Origin: Bacteroidales bacterium
Lineage (GTDB): Bacteria > Bacteroidota > Bacteroidia > Bacteroidales > ML635J-15
Reading direction: 5' to 3'
Length of the DNA: 5,307 bases
NCBI GenBank assembly: GCA_028697515.1
Contig: JAQVEY010000202.1
Coordinates: 1 to 5,307, forward strand
The position numbers were made by a program, and so were the translations under genes. Of the stretch, positions 1 through 5,307 are shown in pieces (positions within the stretch are counted from its first letter, which is position 1; each line of letters opens with the position of its first letter). Below the pieces are notes generated by a model. That model was not told the DNA's origin. It saw only the letters and a program-made list of their open reading frames with translations, and ran no database searches.

Positions 1-2
1 CA

Positions 3-1370
3 GACTGGACTCAGTTTGAAATTCATTCAGATCTTGAAGTTAATGACGCTACAGGAAATCCTACACTTGTAATGGTTAACATTACTACTATTGCTGCTGG
101 ACAGGCTACTGTATATCTACGTTTTAGATATATTGGAGAATGGGATTATGCTTGGATGGTTGATGATATCAGCATGTTTGAAGCTCCTGATTATGATGTA
201 GCTTTACAACAAGCTAGAGTAAACTTCTGGCCTGAGTATATCAATTATGGTTATAGTGGATTTTATGGTCTAGTTCCACAAGAACAAATTAATGGTGTTG
301 GTGCTCCAGTTTTCTTTACAGGTGTTATAAAGAATTACGGATCACAGACTGTTACTCCTATCTTAACTGCAAAAGTTTTTGATTCAGAATCTACCGAATT
401 GTTCTCTGACACTGCATTATTTGCTGCTCCTATCGCTGTTGAAGAATTTGATACTGTTTCAACCAGTGGTGATGGTTTAACTTATTACTTTTTTGATCCT
501 GCTGAAGTAGGCGAATATCATTTTACACTTGATGCTAGTATTGATGGACAAACTGATGAAAATCTCGCAAATAATAGTCTAGAATATGTTACTTGGATAA
601 CCGATAACGAATATGCTCATGATCAGGGTAATGTTAGCGGAAGCTGGAGTACTTGTAATTATACAGACGGTTGTAATGACGGTGACATTATCGGTGTAAC
701 TTATCCTTTCTTCGTTTCAACTCAATTCAACAGCATTGATTTTTATGTTTCTTCTTTGACCGAAGTTGGAACAGGTTATGTAGCTAAATTAATGATATGG
801 GACGATGGGTCCGAAGCTTGGGCTGAAGTAGCTTCCAGCACATATTATTCTATTGATTCTGAAGAACAAGTTGGTGTAATGCATTCAGTAACAATGACCG
901 ATGCATATAATATCGAAGTTCCTGAAGGCGATTTTGTTGAAATTCTTGCAGCAGTAGAATTCTACACAAATTCAGGGGCAAACGAATGGAGATTTGGTAT
1001 TGACGGTACAGTTCCTACATCAGGTTGGGAAACTTGGATGTATTTCATGGGTGATCAGTGGTATTACTATGGTGGAACTCATGTGCCAATTATTCGTATG
1101 AATGTTGGAGAACCAAATAGTGTAAATAACATTTCTACTGATACTGATGTTACTATCTATCCAAATCCTACTGATGGAATTATAACTGTTGGTAATGTAG
1201 AAGGAGCCTCAATCGAAATTATTAATATTATGGGACAGGTTGTAAAAACCGTTAACAGCTCATACGAAGTTAATAATATTGACCTTTCAAACTTTGCAAA
1301 CGGAACTTATTTTGTAAAAGTTGTTAAAGGAAGTAATGTTTCTACATCAAAAATCAATCTTGTAAAATAA
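3..1370 (+). CDS. C-terminal part of a large secreted protein with a type IX secretion sorting domain (5' end outside window)
   Basis: The frame is open from position 3 to a TAA at 1368-1370, giving 455 residues. The codons before the first ATG (72) read as protein that continues the same beta-rich domain (DWTQFEIHSD...), so that ATG is internal and the true start lies upstream. Residues 1-58 look like the end of a MAM/concanavalin-like jelly-roll, closing with the usual YAWMVDDI at 49-56. Residues about 65-200 resemble an Ig/CARDB-like beta-sandwich (a VIKNYGSQTV strand and an ENLANNSLEY end). Residues about 205-370 form another beta-rich, aromatic-rich module of unknown fold that holds the only two visible cysteines, C218 and C224. 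Residues 380-455 are a type A Por/T9SS sorting domain: YPNP at 386-389, then IEIINIMGQVV, LSNFANGTYFVKV and a final KINLVK. By family knowledge, such proteins cross the outer membrane by T9SS and the tail is removed during surface anchoring or release. No catalytic domain is visible; adhesin or peptidase are both possible, depending on the missing N-terminus. Confidence 0.93.
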   Translation, partial: DWTQFEIHSDLEVNDATGNPTLVMVNITTIAAGQATVYLRFRYIGEWDYAWMVDDISMFEAPDYDVALQQARVNFWPEYINYGYSGFYGLVPQEQINGVGAPVFFTGVIKNYGSQTVTPILTAKVFDSESTELFSDTALFAAPIAVEEFDTVSTSGDGLTYYFFDPAEVGEYHFTLDASIDGQTDENLANNSLEYVTWITDNEYAHDQGNVSGSWSTCNYTDGCNDGDIIGVTYPFFVSTQFNSIDFYVSSLTEVGTGYVAKLMIWDDGSEAWAEVASSTYYSIDSEEQVGVMHSVTMTDAYNIEVPEGDFVEILAAVEFYTNSGANEWRFGIDGTVPTSGWETWMYFMGDQWYYYGGTHVPIIRMNVGEPNSVNNISTDTDVTIYPNPTDGIITVGNVEGASIEIINIMGQVVKTVNSSYEVNNIDLSNFANGTYFVKVVKGSNVSTSKINLVK

Positions 1371-1392
1371 TTTATTCAAATAACTTATAATC

Positions 1393-1432
1393 AAAAGAGG
1401 CTGTCAAATATATTTGACAGCCTCTTTTTTTT
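1393..1432. terminator. Intrinsic terminator, 36-bp perfect palindrome, probably bidirectional
   Basis: Positions 1393-1410 (AAAAGAGGCTGTCAAATA) are the exact reverse complement of 1411-1428, so the arms pair without a mismatch. The GC-rich core is GAGGCTGTC/GACAGCCTC. On the plus strand the hairpin runs straight into eight T (1425-1432), a classic Rho-independent terminator 22 bases after the stop of the secreted-protein gene. On the minus strand the same hairpin ends in TTTT and lies 25 bases after the lnt stop codon, so it can also end the lnt operon transcript, probably less strongly because its T-run is shorter. It is placed between converging genes, which fits shared use. Confidence 0.92.
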
Positions 1433-1453
1433 ATGTAATTCCAAATGAAATAA

Positions 1454-3070
1454 TCAATTATTTTTAATCTTTTCATTAATATAAGAACCTATTAAAATAA
1501 TTAAAATTAAAGCTGAAATAACAACCGTCATACGAGCTAGATAATCGCCATTCTTAACATAAAAAGTCATTTTATTATTGGCATTAACATTTCCTCTTAT
1601 TGCTCCTGCCTGCCACCATTCTGAGGATATAACTATATCTCCCCTTTGATTTATAATACAGCTTATCCCTGTATTTGCACTTCGGGCAATGCTACGGCGA
1701 GTTTCAACCGCTCGTAATCTCGAAAAATTCAGATGTTGTTTATAACCAGGAGTATTTCCCCACCATCCATCATTAGTTATAATAAACAAAAGTTCTGCTC
1801 CTTTTAGAACAAATTCGGAAATAAACTGTCCATAAACAGACTCATAGCAAACAGGAACGCCTACATTTATGTCTAAGATTTCATTTTTAAAGACTTCTCT
1901 TTCTTTTTGAGTCCCATGGCTCCCTGTCATTCCTCCTAGATCAAGCATTAAGTCTTTAAGAAACCAAAATAAGTTTGGATATGGCAGCATTTCAATCCCA
2001 GGCACAAGTTTACTTTTGTGATAAATATCAACATTTTTAGAGCTGTCTATTTGTAAAGACGTATTAAAAATATCAAAATAATTTCCACTATTTCCGGACT
2101 CAACTGCTGTTTCCGTTTTATCTTTTCCTCCCGGATACTTTTTTAGAGTATTTGCTCCTATAATGAATTTAGCCATTGGATTTCCCTTTAAAAAGTCCCT
2201 AATAAACATTATGTAATGATTGGTACTAATATCATTTTCCCAAACCCCGTAAGTAATAGCAGTTTCGGGAGCTATAAAATATTCAACTTCTGAGTCATTG
2301 TATTGTTCTGCAATTCTTAAAATAATTTCCAATTGAGCTTGAACCGGGATTGAAAATTTTTCATTATATGGATCTATATTAGGTTGGATCACAACAACAG
2401 CAACAGGTTTATCTACCTCCGTGTAAGTGTGATACCTAAACAAAGAATATCCAAATGGAACTAATAAGAATATTGAGAGAATTCCTACTAATTTACATAT
2501 TGCCCTTTTCTCTTTTTTTTCTAATATCAATTTTAATAATTTATAAATCAAAACATTAACGATTAAAATCCAAACCGAACCACCCAAATGTCCTGTAAAT
2601 TCATACCACTGAATTAAGCTTACATTATCAGCAAAAGCGTTCCCCAAAACCAACCATGGCCATGAAATTTGAGAATTCATAAACAAATATTCATATGCTA
2701 CCCAGTTTGTTACAAATACCACTAAGCCAATACGAATACCTAATAGTTCGAATGTTCTGAAGCTTATAAACATAAGCCCAGACATTAAAAATGATGATAT
2801 AAGAATTACTGCAATTGCGCCCGGAATTGTAGCTTTATATATCCAATATGTTGAAATAGTATTCCAAATGACGAAACTAATAAGACAGTATAAAGAAAAT
2901 TCTGCTGCATTACTTATCTTCCTTACAAGGAGTTGCTTATCTAAAACAAAAAGGATAGGTACAAATGCAAAGAGAATTATCCAGCCCAAACCCAACTGAA
3001 GCCATCCTAGGCTTAAAAGAATGCCAGAAATTAAACTTAAGCTAAGTTTATCTTTTAAAACTTTCGTCAT
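1454..3070 (-). CDS. lnt: Apolipoprotein N-acyltransferase Lnt
   Basis: This inner-membrane enzyme transfers an acyl chain from a phospholipid to the N-terminal cysteine of diacylated lipoproteins, the last step of lipoprotein maturation after Lgt and Lsp. The 538-residue product has the family layout: about seven hydrophobic helices in residues 11-211, a nitrilase-like domain from about 222 (VAVVVIQPNIDPYNEKF) to 500, and a final helix at about 512-530. The catalytic triad is visible: E269 in APET, K352 in YHKSKLVP and C408 in VPVCYES. E360, eight residues after the lysine, and E410, two after the cysteine, match the spacing of E. coli K335-E343 and C387-E389. The nitrilase signature continues with TNDGWWGNTPGYKQHLNFSR (432-451) and RRSIARSANTGIS (458-470). 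The motif after the lysine reads LVPGIE, not LVPFGE as in E. coli. The ATG (3070-3068) overlaps the stop of the upstream transporter gene as TAATG, which fixes the start and implies translational coupling. No frameshift is seen. Confidence 0.96.
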   Translation of the reverse strand: MTKVLKDKLSLSLISGILLSLGWLQLGLGWIILFAFVPILFVLDKQLLVRKISNAAEFSLYCLISFVIWNTISTYWIYKATIPGAIAVILISSFLMSGLMFISFRTFELLGIRIGLVVFVTNWVAYEYLFMNSQISWPWLVLGNAFADNVSLIQWYEFTGHLGGSVWILIVNVLIYKLLKLILEKKEKRAICKLVGILSIFLLVPFGYSLFRYHTYTEVDKPVAVVVIQPNIDPYNEKFSIPVQAQLEIILRIAEQYNDSEVEYFIAPETAITYGVWENDISTNHYIMFIRDFLKGNPMAKFIIGANTLKKYPGGKDKTETAVESGNSGNYFDIFNTSLQIDSSKNVDIYHKSKLVPGIEMLPYPNLFWFLKDLMLDLGGMTGSHGTQKEREVFKNEILDINVGVPVCYESVYGQFISEFVLKGAELLFIITNDGWWGNTPGYKQHLNFSRLRAVETRRSIARSANTGISCIINQRGDIVISSEWWQAGAIRGNVNANNKMTFYVKNGDYLARMTVVISALILIILIGSYINEKIKNN

Positions 3071-3951
3071 TATCTTAATCGGGGATTTTTATTAACAAGA
3101 TAAACACTTCCTAAGACAACTGCTGTTGCCATGATTTGATTAAAATTAAGCCTTTCTCCGTCAATGATTCCCCAAAAAATTGCAAATACAGGAATAATAT
3201 AGGTTACAGATGATGCAAACATTGCTCCTGCATTAGTTATTATATGGTTTGATAACGAAACCGCTACCGCAGATCCTAACAAACCAAGCAAAACAACACA
3301 AAAGAGATCAAAATACAATGTATTGCTTGATACAGCAAGATTAAAATCTGAGAATAACAGAATAATCCCACTTATAGGACCAATAAATAAAAATGCAAGA
3401 GATGCAATCTCAAGACCATTTAAATTTTTAAGAAATACATTTATCTGATTTATATTAAAAGAATATAATATTGTAGCTAAAACAATATATAGTGCATAAT
3501 AATTCATTTGACCAAAAACAAACAGATTGTCTTTCGTTACTAGCATTGCAGCCCCAACCAATCCTAAAATCACTCCCAATACCTGAGACACTCCTGTTTT
3601 CTTTTTAAAAAAAGTAACGCCGACAATAAGAACAAATACAGGAACTAAGGAATTTAAAACCCCTGCTATATTACTATCAACTCTAGTTTGCCCCAGTGGA
3701 AAAAGCCATGAAGGTATTAAATTTCCAATCCATGCAACTATAAGAATCGGTAAAATATTCTTTTTATTTAATTTCTTTAAATTTCTAATGCTAAATGGTA
3801 ATAAAAAAACAAATGCGCTCAACATTCGTATTGATGAAACCTGCCAAAAATTAAAACTCTTCAATCCTTGCTTCATTAGGATATACGATCCGCCCCAAAT
3901 TAAAGCAAGGAGCAGTAAAAAAATCCAAGATTTAATATTTTTATTATTCAT
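3070..3951 (-). CDS. DMT-superfamily transporter with two EamA domains
   Basis: This is a small inner-membrane carrier of the drug/metabolite transporter superfamily, EamA family. Its 293 residues fit the usual length of about 280-310 with ten helices made by an internal duplication. Repeat one covers about residues 9-138: LIWGGSYILMKQG near the N-terminus, the SIRMLSAFVFLLPF segment at 40-53, and SLVPVFVLIVGVTFFKKK at 91-108. Repeat two covers about 150-287 and has the matching SSVTYIIPVFAIFWGIIDGERL at 237-258, with the typical proline in the helix and GE after it. Family members export amino acids, metabolites or drugs, but sequence alone does not give the substrate. The gene is first in an operon with lnt (one-base overlap). 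The ATG at 3951 is preceded by an A/T-rich leader without a Shine-Dalgarno sequence, which is usual for Bacteroidota. A TAnnTTTG element lies about 30 bases upstream on the same strand. Confidence 0.93.
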   Translation of the reverse strand: MNNKNIKSWIFLLLLALIWGGSYILMKQGLKSFNFWQVSSIRMLSAFVFLLPFSIRNLKKLNKKNILPILIVAWIGNLIPSWLFPLGQTRVDSNIAGVLNSLVPVFVLIVGVTFFKKKTGVSQVLGVILGLVGAAMLVTKDNLFVFGQMNYYALYIVLATILYSFNINQINVFLKNLNGLEIASLAFLFIGPISGIILLFSDFNLAVSSNTLYFDLFCVVLLGLLGSAVAVSLSNHIITNAGAMFASSVTYIIPVFAIFWGIIDGERLNFNQIMATAVVLGSVYLVNKNPRLR

Positions 3952-3979
3952 TAATTTTTATGGTATAAAAATTGAAAGT

Positions 3980-3987
3980 CAAAGCTA
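3980..3987 (-). promoter_or_regulatory. Candidate Bacteroidota -7 element (TAGCTTTG) for the EamA-lnt operon
   Basis: Read on the minus strand, 3987-3980 is TAGCTTTG, a full match to the Bacteroidota -7 consensus TAnnTTTG. Transcription would start near 3974, leaving a leader of about 24 bases before the ATG at 3951. No good TTTG -33 element is found 19-21 bases upstream, so the call rests on the -7 match and on position. Confidence 0.45.
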
Positions 3988-4017
3988 AATAATTTTTAGA
4001 TATAAGTTATTATTTTG

Positions 4018-4025
4018 TAAATTTG
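4018..4025 (+). promoter_or_regulatory. Candidate Bacteroidota -7 element (TAAATTTG) for the DUF4294 gene
   Basis: TAAATTTG fully matches TAnnTTTG and lies 16 bases before the ATG at 4042. Transcription would start near 4031, giving a very short A-rich leader. Only a poor -33 candidate (TTTA at 3995-3998, spacing 19) is present. In such AT-rich DNA a chance match is possible. Confidence 0.45.
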
Positions 4026-4041
4026 TTTAGCGAAAGAAAAA

Positions 4042-4650
4042 ATGAAAAAAATACTTATAATATTTGCAATAACCAGTTTCTTACTTCAAGCCGAGACCAT
4101 CTCTGCACAAATATTCAAATTACCAAAATATTACCGACAGAGTTTTAATGTCGACAGCCTTGTAAAAAACACGCCTGATGGATTGATACTTTTTCCTGAA
4201 ATAATTGTTTATCCACATAAAGCGGCAAAAACAAAAAGAGAAAAGAAACAGTACGAAAAACTAGTTAGAAATTTTCTAAAGGTTTATCCATACGCCCTTG
4301 AGCTTTCCAAGACCTATCGAAATATTGACGATACGCTAGCAATGTTCTCAAGCGATAAAAAAAGGGAAATGTATTTAAAAAAACGTGAGCAACAAATTAT
4401 GCAACATTACAAACCTATACTATCACGTTTCACATTATCTCAAGGCGTATTACTAGTAAAATTGATGGATCGCGAAAGTGGTAGTACAGCCTACGAAATT
4501 GTTGATGAACTAAAAGGCTCTGTAACAGCATTTTTCTGGCAAAGTTTTGCTTTAATGTTTGGAAACAGTCTTAGAGCCGAATACGACAGCAACGGTGACG
4601 ACAAAGAAATAGAATATCTTGTCAAAAGATATCGTGATAGAACTTTGTAA
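4042..4650 (+). CDS. Exported DUF4294-family protein, function unknown
   Basis: The product has 202 residues. It begins with a signal peptide: KK at 2-3, a hydrophobic stretch at 4-15, and a likely signal peptidase I site after ISA at 20-22, leaving a mature N-terminal glutamine as is common in Bacteroidota. There is no lipobox cysteine, and the mature protein has no membrane helix, so a periplasmic location is inferred. I recognise the body as DUF4294 from these blocks: LFPEIIVYP (50-58), a basic stretch at 63-75, LVRNFLKVYPYALELSK (74-90), a charged helix at about 104-125, LSQGVLLVKLMDRESGSTAYEIVDELKGS (132-160), FFWQSFALMFGNSLRAEYD (164-182) and DKEIEYLVKRY (187-197). The family is largely confined to Bacteroidota and has no assigned function that I know of; the conserved DRE and WQS residues could be structural or functional. 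The start is supported by the signal peptide and the nearby TAAATTTG element. No hairpin terminator follows the stop. Confidence 0.88.
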   Translation: MKKILIIFAITSFLLQAETISAQIFKLPKYYRQSFNVDSLVKNTPDGLILFPEIIVYPHKAAKTKREKKQYEKLVRNFLKVYPYALELSKTYRNIDDTLAMFSSDKKREMYLKKREQQIMQHYKPILSRFTLSQGVLLVKLMDRESGSTAYEIVDELKGSVTAFFWQSFALMFGNSLRAEYDSNGDDKEIEYLVKRYRDRTL

Positions 4651-4663
4651 ATTTAATTTCATA

Positions 4664-4694
4664 TTTGTTTTTTCCTTTTTATTTACTATTTTTG
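4664..4694 (+). promoter_or_regulatory. Bacteroidota-type promoter (TTTG-N19-TATTTTTG) for the zinc-ribbon gene
   Basis: TTTG at 4664-4667 and TATTTTTG at 4687-4694 are separated by 19 bases, matching both the -33 (TTTG) and -7 (TAnnTTTG) elements and the usual 19-21 base spacing of the Bacteroidota primary sigma factor. It sits in the 65-base gap after the DUF4294 gene and would start transcription near 4701, about 15 bases before the ATG at 4716. It is the best promoter match in the window. Confidence 0.62.
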
Positions 4695-4715
4695 AGAAAA
4701 CCAATATGAAAAACA

Positions 4716-5307
4716 ATGCTTGTAAAAAACCAAAAATGTTATGTTTGCGGTGCAAATAAGATAACAAAATCAAAATCAATGTATGTGTATTGTGATTACT
4801 GCGGCTCGTGGATGGGGTACGACATGCAGGCTGCTTGGCAGGAAAGTATGGATGTCTGGCAAAATAATTCAGGCAACTCACAACTTAAACAAAATTACAT
4901 CAATCTGGGTACTAAATTAGCCGAAGCAAGAAAAACTCATAACAAAGAATTATTTATTGAGACACAATTGCAAATGCACAAAACTGAGTTTGAGCTTTAT
5001 CCAGAAAGGTTTGGGCCCAAGAGCAAGCAAAAAGCTTTCAGAGATAAATATTTGCAGTATTATTCTGATTTATATAATGAAACTATAAATGACGAATATT
5101 TCACAAGAATCGAAAAATATTCTCAGATTGATGCTTCAAAATTGAAATATACAGTTGAAAACGGAAGGTTAAAGTATGAGATTAACGATGATTTTTTTAA
5201 ATTTTTTGATGAGAATCTAAATATTATAAAAGAAGGCTTTGAAAACTGGGACTCTTTAGATTCGTTAAAAAATCATCCAGAGGGGGAAGTTATAAGAAAT
5301 AAAGATT
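4716..5307 (+). CDS. Unrecognised zinc-ribbon protein, N-terminal part (3' end outside window)
   Basis: The frame is open from the ATG at 4716 to the right edge: 197 complete codons and one extra base. An in-frame TGA at 4707-4709 rules out a longer N-terminus. Residues 1-35 form a treble CxxC-type ribbon: C8-x2-C11 (KCYVCGAN) and C26-x2-C29 (VYCDYCGSWMGYD), fourteen residues apart, very likely binding one zinc ion. There is no signal peptide, so the protein should be cytoplasmic. The rest (about 36-197) is rich in charged and aromatic residues and looks mostly helical, for example LGTKLAEARKTHNKELFIETQ at about 61-81 and a tyrosine-rich KYLQYYSDLYNE segment at about 109-120. I know no named family for it. 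Zinc ribbons of this kind occur in nucleic-acid-binding and protein-binding proteins, but nothing here decides between these. Coding is supported by intact reading of 592 bases, the cysteine motif, and the well-placed promoter. It lies downstream of the DUF4294 gene on the same strand but seems to be transcribed on its own. Confidence 0.8.
   Translation, partial: MLVKNQKCYVCGANKITKSKSMYVYCDYCGSWMGYDMQAAWQESMDVWQNNSGNSQLKQNYINLGTKLAEARKTHNKELFIETQLQMHKTEFELYPERFGPKSKQKAFRDKYLQYYSDLYNETINDEYFTRIEKYSQIDASKLKYTVENGRLKYEINDDFFKFFDENLNIIKEGFENWDSLDSLKNHPEGEVIRNKD

Noticed and set aside
72..74. ATG as the start of the secreted-protein gene
   Set aside because: The frame stays open to the window edge and the preceding 23 codons continue the same beta-rich domain; no signal peptide follows this ATG, although a T9SS cargo needs one.
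2513..2520. A8 run in lnt (minus strand) as a possible programmed frameshift or phase-variable tract
   Set aside because: It encodes an ordinary lysine-rich cytoplasmic loop (EKKEKR) in an intact frame, and such runs are common in AT-rich genomes.
3788..3988. A 66-codon plus-strand ORF over the start of the EamA gene
   Set aside because: It lies almost wholly antisense to a well-supported transporter gene, shows no recognisable domain, and runs across the divergent promoter region; it is a shadow ORF.
4651..4715. Terminator after the DUF4294 gene
   Set aside because: The gap has T-rich stretches but no inverted repeat able to form a stable stem.
4552..4881. A 109-codon minus-strand ORF across the DUF4294 3' end and the zinc-ribbon 5' end
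   Set aside because: It is antisense to two genes with better support (conserved DUF4294 blocks, four-cysteine ribbon) and its translation resembles no family; it also runs over a good plus-strand promoter.

Overview
The window is AT-rich bacterial DNA that points to a member of the Bacteroidota. The evidence is a C-terminal type IX secretion (Por) sorting domain with a YPNP motif, a DUF4294-family protein, promoter-like TAnnTTTG elements, A-rich leaders without Shine-Dalgarno sequences, and a Bacteroidota-style apolipoprotein N-acyltransferase. Genus or species cannot be read from the sequence.

Layout. (1) Positions 3-1370 (+) hold the C-terminal 455 residues of a large secreted or cell-surface protein. 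The gene enters from outside the window; the first ATG at 72 is internal and is not the real start. (2) Positions 1393-1432 hold a 36-bp perfect palindrome followed by a T-run, a terminator placed between two converging genes. (3) On the minus strand, a DMT/EamA-family transporter (3951-3070) and lnt, apolipoprotein N-acyltransferase (3070-1454), are joined by a one-base TAATG stop/start overlap and form a two-gene operon. (4) A 90-bp intergenic region (3952-4041) carries one TAnnTTTG element on each strand and separates this operon from a divergent gene for an exported DUF4294 protein (4042-4650, +). (5) After a 65-bp gap with a full TTTG-N19-TAnnTTTG promoter match comes the N-terminal part (197 codons) of an unrecognised protein with a four-cysteine zinc ribbon. 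It starts at 4716 and runs off the right edge.

How the genes fit together. Two products work at the cell envelope in known ways: the sorting-domain protein leaves through the type IX system, and Lnt finishes lipoprotein maturation in the inner membrane. The EamA transporter is coexpressed with lnt, but its substrate is unknown. The DUF4294 protein is exported and of unknown function. Nothing links the zinc-ribbon protein functionally to the rest, and it appears to have its own promoter. I see no mobile element, CRISPR array, tRNA or rRNA, and no stretch over 300 bases without a gene. Most of the window is ordinary chromosomal content; the zinc-ribbon protein is the least explained part.
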